Shown piece after piece: positions 54,490 to 63,807 of a stretch of DNA of 64,000 nucleotides. How positions within the stretch are numbered: position 1 is the first letter of the stretch; every line of letters begins with the position of its first letter. Both the position numbers and the translations under genes were made by a program. The DNA is taken from contig NZ_JAIOAO010000003.1 in assembly GCF_021190955.1 (NCBI RefSeq), positions 1,116,001 through 1,180,000 on the forward strand, given 5' to 3'. Source of the stretch: Parachryseolinea silvisoli (GTDB lineage: Bacteria > Bacteroidota > Bacteroidia > Cytophagales > Cyclobacteriaceae). The notes under the pieces are model-generated. The model saw only the letters and a program-made list of their open reading frames with translations. It was not told the DNA's origin and made no database searches.

Positions 54490-57264
54490 ATGGTAATCCG
54501 GTACATTTGCATCTTCGTCTTCCTGACCGGTACCTCCACCTATCAGGCAATAGCCCAGGAGCGCCGCCTGACCGGCATTATCGCCGACAGTACGGATAAC
54601 ACTACGCTGATCGGCGTGAGCGTGGTACTGCAGCAAGCGAACGACTCCACCCAGCGCAAAGGTACTGTCACCGATGTTGACGGCCGATTTACGTTTACCA
54701 ACGTAGTCCCCGGCCGGTATGTTTTACAATATTCGTATATCGGTTACACTACACGCCAGCGCACCGTGGCCGTACGCGGGCCCGATACGGACCTGGGCAC
54801 CATCACCCTGGCGCCCGGCGTAACAACGTTAAAGGGCGTCGAAATCAAAGGCGCCGCCATCCAGGTCGAGCAGAAGGGCGACACCTTACAATATAACGCC
54901 AACGCGTTTAAGGTAAACCGTGACGCCGTCGCCGAAGACCTCATTGGCAAGATGCCCGGCATTACCGTTGACAACACCGGCGTCAAGGCGCAAGGCGAAG
55001 CCGTACAACAAGTATTGGTGGACGGTAAAGTGTTCTTTGGAGACGACGCCAACCTTGCCCTCAAGAATCTTCCGGCAGAGATCATCGATAAGATTGAAGT
55101 ATTTGATCGCCTCAGCGAACAATCGCAATTCACAGGCTTCGACGATGGTAATACACGCAAGACAATCAACATTGTCACCAGAAAGGGCCGCAACAACGGC
55201 CAGTTTGGACGCGTCTATGCAGGCATCGGCGAAGACGGCCGGTATACTGCCGGCGGAAACATCAACTCCTTTAAAGGTGACAGCAAGCTGTCATTCGTAG
55301 GGCTCTCCAACAACATCAACCAGCAAAACTTCAGCAACGAAGATCTCCTGGGCGTCACCAGTAGTGGTGGTGGCGGAGGGGGTGGACGCGGCGGCCGGGG
55401 TGGTGGTGGCGGGGGAAACAACTTCTCCGTCGGTCAGCAGAGCGGCATCTCGACAACACATTCTGCCGGTCTCAACTATGCCGACCGCTGGGGCAAAAAG
55501 ACTGAATTTACCGGCAGCTATTTTTTTAATACCGCCGACAACGAAAGCCTGACCGACCTCAATCGCGCGTATATCACCGAGCAAGACAGTGGCTTGGTGT
55601 ACCGTGAAATGAGCCGTTCCAACAGCCGCAACTACAACCATCGCATCAATGCCCGCATTGAACACACCATCGATACAGCCAACTCGCTCGTCATCACACC
55701 GCGTCTAAGCTTTCAGACGAACGACGCGCGATCATCCCTGCAAGGCGATTATACCGGCAACAACACCGCGCTCGAAAGCCACCTGACCAATAGCAACCGG
55801 TCGGATAACAGCGGCTACAACCTGGGGAACAGCATTCTATTCCGTCACCGCTTTGCAAAACGGGGTCGTTCATTCTCCGTCAACCTCAACACGGAATCCA
55901 GCAACCGCGACGGCGACTCCGAGCTGTATTCCTTAAACGAATACACATCCGGTGAAGAATCCCAACTCGTCGACCAACATTCGGATCAGCACACGCGCAG
56001 CTACACCGTGTCGTCCGACCTTTCGTATACCGAACCGTTGACCCGCTTTAGCCAGCTACAGATCAACTATACTCCGTCGTATACCCGCAGCAACACCGAA
56101 AAAGAAACCTACAACGTGGGCGACGGCGGTGAATACAATGACCTGGATACGACGCTGACCAATACCTTCGAGAACGCTTACATAGCACATCGGGGAGGGG
56201 CCAGTTATCGGTTCAACAATCGGAAGCTCAGTGCTATGGGCGGAGTAAACTTTCAATATTCTCACTTACAAAGCGACCAGGAATTTCCGTATGCCTTTTC
56301 GGTCGACCGCTCCTTTCAGCGGCTCTTGCCACGTGCCATGCTAAACTACAAATTCTCACAAACCGAAAATATCCGCATCATGTACCGCACGTCCACCAAT
56401 GCGCCCTCGGTATCGCAGTTACAGAATGTAATCGACAATCGCAACCCACTGTTCCTCAAGACCGGTAATCCCGACCTTGCCCAGGATTTTAACCATAGCC
56501 TCACCGTGCGCTACAGCCGCAGCAACACCGAAAAATCCACCAGCCTGCTCTTCTTATTGAGCGGCAGTTTTATCACGGACTACATCACCAATGCCGCCTA
56601 TATTGCAAGAGAAGATGAAACCGTAAATGGAGTTTTTCTATCCCGCGGCACTCAGTTAAGCTACCCGGTAAACATCAGCGGCTACCGCAACGCAAGAGCC
56701 TTGTTTACCTACGGCACGCCGCTGTCGACGCTGAAAGTAAACCTGAATATCAACACGGGCGTGAACTACAACCGCATTCCGGCGCTGATCAACCAGGCAA
56801 AAAATCTCGCCAATAATTACGCCCTTAGCCAGGGAGTAGTGTTGAGCAGCAACATCAGCGAAGACTTCGACTTCACGCTCTCCTACAACGCCAACTATAC
56901 CATCGTCAAAAACACCCTGCAAAAACAATCCGACAACAACTACTTCAACCAGGTAACATCCTTGCGCATGAACTGGATCTTCCTCAAACACTTCGTCTTC
57001 ACCACAACCGCCAACAACACACTCTACCGCGGCCTCTCTGCCGAATACGACCAAAGCATCTGGTTCTGGAACGCCGGCCTGGGCTACAAATTCCTCAAGA
57101 ACGACGCCCTAGAAGTAAAAGTCAACGCCTACGACATACTAAACAACAACAACAGCATCTCCCGCGACGTCACAGAGACATATATAGAGGACCGCCAAAC
57201 CAACGTGCTAAACCGCTATTTCCTATTAACGCTGACATACACCTTGCGAAACTTCAAAGCATAG
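54490..57264 (+). CDS. TonB-linked outer-membrane beta-barrel protein with N-terminal regulatory-like domain
   Basis: From the ATG at 54490 the product has 924 residues; an in-frame start at 54460 precedes the signal peptide and is unlikely. The signal peptide ends YQAIAQ. A carboxypeptidase-regulatory-like sandwich follows (about 25-115), then a plug-like region (KMPGITVDNTGVKAQGEAVQ, then VLVDGKVFFGDD, near 155-195). A Gly/Arg-rich stretch (about 287-305) has long G runs. The rest is a large barrel with aromatic-ended strands to the C-terminus (FLLTLTYTLRNFKA). It is of the SusC-independent type often listed as outer membrane beta-barrel or TonB-dependent receptor. Substrate unknown. The Gly-rich loop should be periplasmic or surface exposed. 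Confidence 0.85.
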   Translation: MVIRYICIFVFLTGTSTYQAIAQERRLTGIIADSTDNTTLIGVSVVLQQANDSTQRKGTVTDVDGRFTFTNVVPGRYVLQYSYIGYTTRQRTVAVRGPDTDLGTITLAPGVTTLKGVEIKGAAIQVEQKGDTLQYNANAFKVNRDAVAEDLIGKMPGITVDNTGVKAQGEAVQQVLVDGKVFFGDDANLALKNLPAEIIDKIEVFDRLSEQSQFTGFDDGNTRKTINIVTRKGRNNGQFGRVYAGIGEDGRYTAGGNINSFKGDSKLSFVGLSNNINQQNFSNEDLLGVTSSGGGGGGGRGGRGGGGGGNNFSVGQQSGISTTHSAGLNYADRWGKKTEFTGSYFFNTADNESLTDLNRAYITEQDSGLVYREMSRSNSRNYNHRINARIEHTIDTANSLVITPRLSFQTNDARSSLQGDYTGNNTALESHLTNSNRSDNSGYNLGNSILFRHRFAKRGRSFSVNLNTESSNRDGDSELYSLNEYTSGEESQLVDQHSDQHTRSYTVSSDLSYTEPLTRFSQLQINYTPSYTRSNTEKETYNVGDGGEYNDLDTTLTNTFENAYIAHRGGASYRFNNRKLSAMGGVNFQYSHLQSDQEFPYAFSVDRSFQRLLPRAMLNYKFSQTENIRIMYRTSTNAPSVSQLQNVIDNRNPLFLKTGNPDLAQDFNHSLTVRYSRSNTEKSTSLLFLLSGSFITDYITNAAYIAREDETVNGVFLSRGTQLSYPVNISGYRNARALFTYGTPLSTLKVNLNINTGVNYNRIPALINQAKNLANNYALSQGVVLSSNISEDFDFTLSYNANYTIVKNTLQKQSDNNYFNQVTSLRMNWIFLKHFVFTTTANNTLYRGLSAEYDQSIWFWNAGLGYKFLKNDALEVKVNAYDILNNNNSISRDVTETYIEDRQTNVLNRYFLLTLTYTLRNFKA

Positions 57265-57297
57265 GATAGAAGGTGAAGGAATAATAAGAATGTTGAA

Positions 57298-57368
57298 CTG
57301 GCGCAAGTCTTCCGACCGAAGGGAGGGTGACTTGTGCCTGTCTAATGGGAGTCTTCAGACTCCCGAGG
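57298..57368 (+). repeat. REP-like element, left copy
   Basis: This 71-bp element can form two stems: an outer one (CTGGCGCAAGT with ACTTGTGCCTG) and an 8-bp GGGAGTCT/AGACTCCC hairpin. The same sequence lies inverted at 58012-58090 with a different inner part of the outer stem. The two copies flank the RAYT gene, as expected for REP elements moved by their linked transposase. Confidence 0.85.
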
Positions 57369-57383
57369 CCTGGTTGTTAGCAC

Positions 57384-57935
57384 CTAAATCAAAATAACAT
57401 CGATCAAGGTCTCCTTTAATCCCGCATAACTCGCAGCGCTGCTATACAGATAATACTCCGGAGAAAGCACAATACCGGCCTCGACAGGATTGTAATGAAT
57501 ATAGTCCATTCGCTGATAAAGCTTTTCCTCTGTATCCAATTCGACTGGATGACTATGTTGCTGCCAGAATTGATAGGTCTTATTATTGCTATTCCCTCTG
57601 CCTTCTGCTTCAAATATCGACAACAAATCCTTCCTTCTACTCTCCTGCGAGTTAGCTTTAATAGCATCAATAATTAGCACAGAGGTATATTTCTTAATAT
57701 CTCGAATAATACCCTCCAGGTTCGAACTCCGATGGCGACTAATAATGAGATGCACGTGACTACTCATGATACAATAAGCATACAGCACCAATCCCTTGTT
57801 CTTTTGGCAGTACCGTAGACTTTCCATTAGAATATCTCTATATTCTCTTCGAATAAAAACATCCAGCCAACGAACGACAGTGAAGGTTACAAAATAGACA
57901 GCTTCCTGATCTCGGATTTTATATTTGCGACTCAT
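57384..57935 (-). CDS. REP-associated tyrosine transposase (RAYT, IS200/IS605-like)
   Basis: The 183-residue product has the Y1-transposase features. The HUH motif is in CIMSSHVHLIIS (His60, His62), and YIHYNPVEAG holds the likely catalytic Tyr (Tyr145 or Tyr148). RAYTs nick and join single-stranded REP hairpins; they are usually present once per element and are not autonomous mobile elements. This gene is flanked by inverted REP-like repeats, and its codon use is clearly AT-richer than that of neighbours, suggesting lateral origin. The ORF looks intact from the ATG at 57935 to the stop at 57384. Confidence 0.9.
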   Translation of the reverse strand: MSRKYKIRDQEAVYFVTFTVVRWLDVFIRREYRDILMESLRYCQKNKGLVLYAYCIMSSHVHLIISRHRSSNLEGIIRDIKKYTSVLIIDAIKANSQESRRKDLLSIFEAEGRGNSNNKTYQFWQQHSHPVELDTEEKLYQRMDYIHYNPVEAGIVLSPEYYLYSSAASYAGLKETLIDVILI

Positions 57936-58011
57936 TTGATAACGGGATAGCAGTTAACGTTGTTTGTGAAGATAGGGAACATTTGAGTCTATTCAAAATC
58001 CCTTGGGGGTT

Positions 58012-58090
58012 CCTCGGGAGTCTGAAGACTCCCATTAGGCAGGCACAAGTGACACGCCTCCGCTTACGCTTGGCGCAACACTTGCGCCAG
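58012..58090 (-). repeat. REP-like element, right copy (inverted)
   Basis: Read on the minus strand this repeats the left element: CTGGCGCAAGT, a variable part with extra self-complementary GGCGCAAC/AAGCG pieces, ACTTGTGCCTG, CTAATGG and the GGGAGTCT/AGACTCCC hairpin. It is inverted relative to the left copy, placing the RAYT gene between outward-matched ends. Confidence 0.85.
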
Positions 58091-58164
58091 ATTCACATTG
58101 CTGGATGCCACATACGAACTACTAATTACCATCGTTATAGCTAAATGTTCATTAAATGGGACCT

Positions 58165-59223
58165 ATGCCTAAGTACTTTACGATTATAGTAGTAACCCTA
58201 CTAACCCTCGCTCTCCACGCTCAAACCCGCCCCTTCACCATCACCGGTAACCTCCAGGGCAACTACACCGGCACCATCAGCCTACGCTACACCCTCAACA
58301 CCCAGGAACCCATCACTCTCCAAACGCGGGTAGAAAACAAGACCTTCCAGTTCACCGGCCAGGTCCCACACCCCGTACAAGCTACACTGGCGCTCGAAGG
58401 CCTGTCCACCGCCCTCTGGCTTTACCTTGACTCCGGCAACATTCAGGTTAACGCACGCACCCACACGTTCATCGATACCGAAGGCCGCCTGGTCAATAGT
58501 CTCCAGGCAACCTCTATCGCCGGCTCCTACAGCGAAACGCTGAAGAGCGACTTCTTCACCTTTTGGCGCACCCTAATAGAAACCGACCAACCCGACTCCG
58601 CCAAAGCCGAAACCCTCTTTCGCCACATGCTCGCCCTTGTAGACGCCCAGCCCGCCAGCAACATCGGCTCCGAGCTACTCCGCGACGCCGACCTGCTCAC
58701 CTACGCCCAAGCCGACACCATCTTTCACCATCTCTCTAAAGAACAACAAGCGCTTGCCGGCAGCAACGGCGTAGCGAAGCTCCTGCAACGCCTGGCCCAC
58801 ACGGATCGTGGAACACCCTTTAAATTCTTCATGTTAACGGACAAGAACGGAAAACCCATGAGCGGCGAACACCTCCCGCATAAATACATGCTCATAGACT
58901 TCTGGGCCAGCTGGTGCGGCCCCTGCCGTCGCGAGCATCCCAACCTGGTGTCACTCCATAGCAAATACCATCCAGCCGGTTTCGAAATCGTCAGCATTTC
59001 CCTCGACGAAGAACGGCCTAAGTGGTTAAGTGCCATTGCCAACGACGAGCTTACGTGGCCTCAGCTATCAGACCTCAAAGGGATGTCGAGCCCAGCCGCG
59101 CAATACTATGCGTTGTCATTTATACCCTTCAATTTGCTGCTGGATACCCACGGAAGAATCATTGCTAAAGATATAAAAGGAGAGAGGTTGCAGAAGCTCC
59201 TGGCTTCATTGTTACCAGAATAG
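58165..59223 (+). CDS. TlpA-type thiol-disulfide protein with N-terminal DUF4369-like domain
   Basis: From the ATG at 58165 the product has 352 residues (an ATG at 58156 would add three). A signal peptide ends LALHAQ. A beta-rich domain of DUF4369 type follows (about 22-110: FTITGNLQGNYTGTISLRY), then a helical linker. The C-terminal thioredoxin fold (about 218-350) has the active-site pair in FWASWCGPCRREHP (Cys251/Cys254) and the SFIPFNLLLD segment with cis-Pro region. It would reduce or exchange disulfides in periplasmic proteins. The usual T-P cis-Pro context is F-I-P-F here, a mild variation. It stands alone after the RAYT element. Confidence 0.88.
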   Translation: MPKYFTIIVVTLLTLALHAQTRPFTITGNLQGNYTGTISLRYTLNTQEPITLQTRVENKTFQFTGQVPHPVQATLALEGLSTALWLYLDSGNIQVNARTHTFIDTEGRLVNSLQATSIAGSYSETLKSDFFTFWRTLIETDQPDSAKAETLFRHMLALVDAQPASNIGSELLRDADLLTYAQADTIFHHLSKEQQALAGSNGVAKLLQRLAHTDRGTPFKFFMLTDKNGKPMSGEHLPHKYMLIDFWASWCGPCRREHPNLVSLHSKYHPAGFEIVSISLDEERPKWLSAIANDELTWPQLSDLKGMSSPAAQYYALSFIPFNLLLDTHGRIIAKDIKGERLQKLLASLLPE

Positions 59224-59304
59224 TATATGCAGAGAAGTTAAAGAGGACACGCCAGTTTAAGACTGGCCGCAGTTTCAGTCGCAAACAAAAAGCCCCGACA
59301 AAAA

Positions 59305-59375
59305 ACAGCGTGAGCGTGAAGGTGAGAGCGAAAAGGTATTCTTTCTTCTCGCTCCCGCTTTCACACTCACGCTGT
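59305..59375. repeat. intergenic hairpin repeat, copy 2 (long inverted repeat)
   Basis: Two 31-nt arms (59305-59335 and 59345-59375) pair with only about five mismatches or wobbles around a 9-nt loop. The left arm begins ACAGCGTGAGCGTGA and the right ends TCACGCTGT. The left part and CTCGCTC arm match the hairpin at 42077-42135. It lies in the gap between convergent genes and could end transcription of the TlpA gene. Confidence 0.7.
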
Positions 59376-59546
59376 CTCAAAGGCCTGTTGCAGAGACCGG
59401 ATTTTCGTCATTCATTAACCTAAACTTATGAGGAAACACAATCTACGCCTTAGAAGTGTGGGGTTATCCGGTCCTGCAGTGGCAGTTCTTGTTACGGGCG
59501 CAAGAGAGGGGTGGCTAAGTAACAAGAATTATAACGGGACAAACAG

Positions 59547-59573
59547 TTCCCTGCGGGCATCTCCCGCAGGGAA
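59547..59573 (-). terminator. perfect hairpin after the M16 peptidase gene
   Basis: An 11-bp perfect stem (TTCCCTGCGGG / CCCGCAGGGAA) with a 5-nt loop (CATCT) begins 13 bp beyond the M16 stop on the minus strand. The following bases (CTGTTTGTCCC) are only weakly T-rich, so it is a probable terminator or RNA 3'-end stem. Confidence 0.6.
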
Positions 59574-59585
59574 AACTGTATGATA

Positions 59586-62528
59586 TTAATATCCGAATAT
59601 TTCCGGCAGCGTCAGTTTCTTCACCGCACCGAACTTCTTCAAATCGTCTTCTTTAACATTCTTCGACGAAGCCAACACGCAATACGTGTACGACTTGTGA
59701 CGAAGGTTGTCATCGTGGAACTTCGCAATGTCATCGTACGTCAGCGCGTCCACCGCGCGGTACACTTCTTTGCGGTAGTCAATATCAAGGCCCAGTTTCC
59801 GGGCGGCCAGGTAGCTAAAGATAATACCATCCTGGTTAATACGCTCGGTTTCGATGTCTTGTTTAATGCCATCGCGTGCTGTGGTAAAGATCTTGTCCGT
59901 ATGCGGCATATCGTCCAGCAGTTCATTCATGCTGGTAACGGCTTCACCGATCTTGTCAGCCTGGCTGCCTACATACGCGATCGCTGTATAACGACCGTCT
60001 TTCTTGTCGGGCGACGCATACGTTGCGTATGTCGAGTAGGCGAGGGCCTTCGACTCGCGAATGGTCTGGAACACAATCGTACCCATGCCACCGCCAAAGT
60101 AGGAGTTGAACAGCATGATGCGCGCCGTGTTCGCAGGATCGTATGTCGTGGTATTACGGACCCAATTTACTTCCACCTGCACCATATCGTAGTCGGTAAA
60201 GAGCACGGTGTTGGCCGTTTGGTCAACCTTTGTAAACTTCACCGGGGCCGGCGCTTCCAGGAAAGTAGTAGGCAAGGCATGTGCCTTCTGGAACAATGGT
60301 GTCAGCGTTGCCAGCGGCTCAGGACCGTAGTACAAAATGCTATGCTTGTGACGCATCAGTCCATGGAGCAAATCCGTAAGCTCCTTCGCCGTAACAGCCG
60401 TTAGCTCCTGGTCGCTCAACTGAAAGTTGAACGGGTTCTTCTCACCGTACATCGCGTACTGCATCATACCCCGCATGATCGAGCTCTTATTCAGTTTATT
60501 ATCGGCACGGCTTTTCCGCAAGCGATCTTTTAACGCTGCCAGTGCTGCGTCGTCCGCTTTGCACGTGGTGATCAGCGATTCAAAGAGACGAACGGCTTCG
60601 CCAAAATTCTCTTGCAATCCGGAGATCGCAATGGTTGTCTCTTCAGACGATGCCGACACGGAGAAGTTACAGGCGATGTTGTAAAAAGCTTTGCTGATTT
60701 GCTCAGCTGAAGCTTTATCGGTACCAAGGAATTGGAGGTACTGCGCGGCGATGCCCAGGCGCTTGTCGCTCCAGCTGCCCATCTCAAAGCGATAATACGC
60801 GCGGAACAAACCGTTTTCTTTGTTCTGCACATACAGCACATCGGCCGGGCCGATCTTGCTCTGCTGAATGTCTTTCTTGTAGTCCAACCACTGCGGCTCG
60901 ACCGGCGTGACCGGGATTTTCGCCATGCTCTCCAGGAAAGGAGAGCGCGCATCGCGGTTTACCTCCACCGGCGTAATAGCAGGCTTATCTACTTTTGTAA
61001 TGCTCTTATCTTCGCCTTTACGTTTATACACCAGCACATAGTTCTCGCCCAGGTATTGGTTGGCAAAATCAATGATCTGCTTCTTCGTCACTTTACTCAT
61101 CTCATCGAGATAAGCAACGTCGCTTGTCCACTGCAGACCTTTGTGTTTGATATAAGCATCCATCAACGACTCGGCACGGCTGCCGTTGTCTTCCAGGCCT
61201 TGCAGCTCGGACAGCTTGGCGTTGTTGACAATCGCTTTCACCAACGACTCGTCAAACGAGCCTTTCTTCAATAGGTCCAGTTGTTCGAGCAGCAGCTTTT
61301 TAACATCTTCCAGGCTTTGATCCTGTTTGGCTTTGCCGCCCAGCAGGAACACGCTATAGTCTTTAAAGCCCCAAACACCCGCGCTCGCGCCGAGGATCTT
61401 TTGTTGCTTGTTCAGGTTCAGGTCGATCAGGCCGGCCTTGCCATTGCTGAGCACCATCGACATCACCGTCAGCAGGACCGACGAGCGGGTGTCCAGCGCT
61501 CCCGGCATCCGGAAGGCGACATTTACACTCTCTGCATCGGGGCCAAACACTTCCTTCACGATGGGTGCTTTGATCGGCTTCTCCGGCGCCGGTGCATATT
61601 CTTTTACCGGCGCAGGCTTCATATACGCAAAGGCAGCGTCAACCTTCTTGATCACATACGACGGGTTAAAATCGCCCGCCATGATCAAGGCCATGTTGTT
61701 CGGCACGTAGTACTGGTTATAGAAGTCGCGGATGGCCTTCAGCGACGGGTTCTTCAGGTGATCGATTGTACCAATCGTCGACTGCTGGCCATAGTTGTGT
61801 GTCGGGAAAAGCGTATTCAGCAATGTCTCGTACATCTTACGGCCGTCATTGTCCAGGCCACGGTTCTTCTCTTCATACACCGCCTCCAATTCCGTATGGA
61901 ACAGGCGGAATACCGGGTAGCGGAACCGCTCGGCCTGCACCGCCAGAAAACGATCTAGCGCATTTGACGGGATATTCTCCTCGTACACCGTCTCTTCCAC
62001 AGAGGTGTGTGCGTTGGTACCCTGTGCGCCCAGCGAAGCCATCATGTTGTCATATTCATTGGCAATAGCCTGCTTGGCGGCAACACCCGATACGCTGTCG
62101 ATGATGTGATAGATTACCTTGCGCCGGTTGGCGTCCGTCGTTTGATTGTATACCGTATACAGACTGTCGATCCGGTCAATGTACGCGCGTTCTTTATTCC
62201 AATCCAGGCTGCCGAACTTGTCGGTGCCTTTAAACAACAAGTGTTCGAGATAGTGGGCGAGGCCGGTATGGTCGGCAGGGTCGCTGTTACTGCCGGCGCG
62301 GACGCCAATCAGCGTTTGAATGCGCGGCTCTTTCTTGTTGACGCTTAAAACAACTGTTAGGCCATTCTTCAATTGATAAAAACGGGCGCCCATCGGGTCG
62401 TTTGTGACATACTTATACGTATAACCATCTTCCGTCTTCTCCTTCCACTGGTATTGCTTTTGGCCATAGCCCTCAAAAGACATGCAGAGGATAAGGCACA
62501 AAAGCACTACGAGACTTCGTTTCAGCAT
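59586..62528 (-). CDS. exported M16-family zinc metallopeptidase (insulinase/pitrilysin type, two halves)
   Basis: The 980-residue product has a signal peptide (about 1-22). The active N-terminal half has the inverted zinc motif in TGLAHYLEHLLF (His92, Glu95, His96) and the later ligand Glu in ELEAVYEEKNRG (about residue 215-220). The C-terminal half repeats the fold without the zinc motif (WVRNTTTYDPANTARIMLF and so on), as in full-length M16 enzymes. It degrades peptides in the periplasm. A likely Bacteroidota promoter lies just upstream (62553-62583). The gene is single and ends before a hairpin. Confidence 0.93.
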   Translation of the reverse strand: MLKRSLVVLLCLILCMSFEGYGQKQYQWKEKTEDGYTYKYVTNDPMGARFYQLKNGLTVVLSVNKKEPRIQTLIGVRAGSNSDPADHTGLAHYLEHLLFKGTDKFGSLDWNKERAYIDRIDSLYTVYNQTTDANRRKVIYHIIDSVSGVAAKQAIANEYDNMMASLGAQGTNAHTSVEETVYEENIPSNALDRFLAVQAERFRYPVFRLFHTELEAVYEEKNRGLDNDGRKMYETLLNTLFPTHNYGQQSTIGTIDHLKNPSLKAIRDFYNQYYVPNNMALIMAGDFNPSYVIKKVDAAFAYMKPAPVKEYAPAPEKPIKAPIVKEVFGPDAESVNVAFRMPGALDTRSSVLLTVMSMVLSNGKAGLIDLNLNKQQKILGASAGVWGFKDYSVFLLGGKAKQDQSLEDVKKLLLEQLDLLKKGSFDESLVKAIVNNAKLSELQGLEDNGSRAESLMDAYIKHKGLQWTSDVAYLDEMSKVTKKQIIDFANQYLGENYVLVYKRKGEDKSITKVDKPAITPVEVNRDARSPFLESMAKIPVTPVEPQWLDYKKDIQQSKIGPADVLYVQNKENGLFRAYYRFEMGSWSDKRLGIAAQYLQFLGTDKASAEQISKAFYNIACNFSVSASSEETTIAISGLQENFGEAVRLFESLITTCKADDAALAALKDRLRKSRADNKLNKSSIMRGMMQYAMYGEKNPFNFQLSDQELTAVTAKELTDLLHGLMRHKHSILYYGPEPLATLTPLFQKAHALPTTFLEAPAPVKFTKVDQTANTVLFTDYDMVQVEVNWVRNTTTYDPANTARIMLFNSYFGGGMGTIVFQTIRESKALAYSTYATYASPDKKDGRYTAIAYVGSQADKIGEAVTSMNELLDDMPHTDKIFTTARDGIKQDIETERINQDGIIFSYLAARKLGLDIDYRKEVYRAVDALTYDDIAKFHDDNLRHKSYTYCVLASSKNVKEDDLKKFGAVKKLTLPEIFGY

Positions 62529-62807
62529 AAAGTTTGGTGAATTTTTGATTTGCAGAATTATTTAAGCCGCATCGGTTTTCAAAACGGCGGCATGATATTA
62601 AGTATAAATTACGGCATCCGAAAACAACTTCGATAGAATACATACCGGAGATGTCCGGTCACGGGCCGTGACCGCCAACAGAAAGTCTATCCGTATGATA
62701 TAGTATATATATTTAAGATCCGCTGCATGCAGCGTAGTATGGGGAGTAACCACTACCAATACCCGCGAATGGGTACACCTGCTGACCGCAAGCCTGACCG
62801 TTGTGCC
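62529..62807. other. 279-bp spacer with palindromes
   Basis: The spacer separates the M16 gene from the lipid kinase gene. It contains the M16 promoter, an 8-bp hairpin CGGTCACG-GGC-CGTGACCG (62656-62674), an AT-rich TATATATATTTAAG stretch (about 62704-62717), and an exact 14-bp palindrome CGCTGCATGCAGCG (62721-62734). No gene is seen. Confidence 0.5.
62553..62583 (-). promoter_or_regulatory. Bacteroidota-type promoter upstream of the M16 peptidase
   Basis: On the minus strand TTTG (complement of 62580-62583) is followed after 19 bases by TAATTCTG (complement of 62553-62560), one base from the -7 consensus TAnnTTTG. It lies 25 bp upstream of the ATG at 62528. Confidence 0.55.
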
Positions 62808-63716
62808 CTAGGTAGCCGGCGTTTCCGTTACCGGCGGCCCCACCAGGAACTGCACAGCGCCGGCCTGCAGCTCGACCTTGATCTCGGTCGGCTCGTCCAG
62901 CTTAAGGTAAGCATCGTCTACATGCAGGTGCACGCCGTCCCAGGCGATCCGAAGCTTCTTTGCCTTTAAAATATTGAAGAACGCAGGCTCCTCCTTGCCC
63001 AGGATCTTGCTGAGAATATAGTTGGCGAATTGCTCGCGCTGGGACTCGGTAATGAGCACTACCTCGAATTCGCCGTCACCCGGGTCGGAAAACGGTACGA
63101 GATTCAGGTTGGGGCCGATCGAACGGGTATTCATGATCTCGGCCATGAGGTAATTCCCGGAGTATTCGGCGTCGTCAATTTGGATCGAGCACGCCCGTGC
63201 TTTATAATTCAGCACGATGTCGTGAAAAATCTCCAGCACGGTCTTGATGCTCTTATCGTAATTGTCGCTTTTGCGTTTTTGCTTGTCCATCTCTTTCATC
63301 AGACGGGGAAAGAGCCCGAAGCCAATGCCTTCCAGGAAGAACTTCTCATCCGTCAGGTTGTAAATACGACCGATATCGAACAATTTTAAATTCCGATCAC
63401 CCCAGGTGGCCATGATTTCCCGCGGCTCGCCCGTCACATCCAGCGTCTTGGCAATGTTGTTGGCCGTGCCCATGGGAATCAGTCCGATGGGGAGTCGTTT
63501 GTCCAAAAACGCGAGCACGGTCTTGCGGATGGTGCCGTCGCCGCCGGCCACAACCAGAAAGTCGGTTTGCTTTGTATCTATTTTTTCCCAGCCGTCCTCC
63601 TTTGTAGACGAATAGCTACAGGTGTAGCCCGCGTCTTCTATAGCTTCTATGAGATGTTCTGTTACGTCTTCGGCCTCTCCGGCACTGGGGTTGTGAATCA
63701 GCTTGGCAAATTTCAT
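62808..63716 (-). CDS. diacylglycerol/lipid kinase family protein (YegS/BmrU-like)
   Basis: From the ATG at 63716 the product has 302 residues; an ATG at 63725 would add three. The nucleotide-binding start KLIHNPSAG (about 5-13), the signature [13 protein letters not shown] (GGDGT at 58-62) and [13 protein letters not shown] (about 77-89) define the DAGK catalytic domain. A second half, beta-rich with [10 protein letters not shown], resembles the YegS-like C-terminal domain. It would phosphorylate a lipid such as diacylglycerol or a long-chain base in the cytoplasm. Its start is 91 bp from the divergent surE start, so the two share a short promoter region. Confidence 0.92.
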   Translation of the reverse strand: MKFAKLIHNPSAGEAEDVTEHLIEAIEDAGYTCSYSSTKEDGWEKIDTKQTDFLVVAGGDGTIRKTVLAFLDKRLPIGLIPMGTANNIAKTLDVTGEPREIMATWGDRNLKLFDIGRIYNLTDEKFFLEGIGFGLFPRLMKEMDKQKRKSDNYDKSIKTVLEIFHDIVLNYKARACSIQIDDAEYSGNYLMAEIMNTRSIGPNLNLVPFSDPGDGEFEVVLITESQREQFANYILSKILGKEEPAFFNILKAKKLRIAWDGVHLHVDDAYLKLDEPTEIKVELQAGAVQFLVGPPVTETPAT

Positions 63717-63807
63717 TAGGGTCATGTATAGGGGGTGGCCTGTGTGCCTGCATCTGCACAGGATAAACCCATGCCAGGGTAGGAATGATATTATTAGCCC
63801 GTTCGGT

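Larger units (their letters stand above)
59224..59585. other. 362-bp intergenic region with two hairpins
   Basis: Apart from the long hairpin at 59305-59375 and the perfect hairpin at 59547-59573, this spacer shows no convincing gene. A 51-codon frame from an ATG at 59428 runs through the second hairpin and has no recognised similarity. Confidence 0.5.

Noticed and set aside
59428-59583. 51-codon plus-strand frame before the M16 gene
   Set aside because: It reads straight through a perfect hairpin and has no recognisable domain or signal peptide; probably chance.
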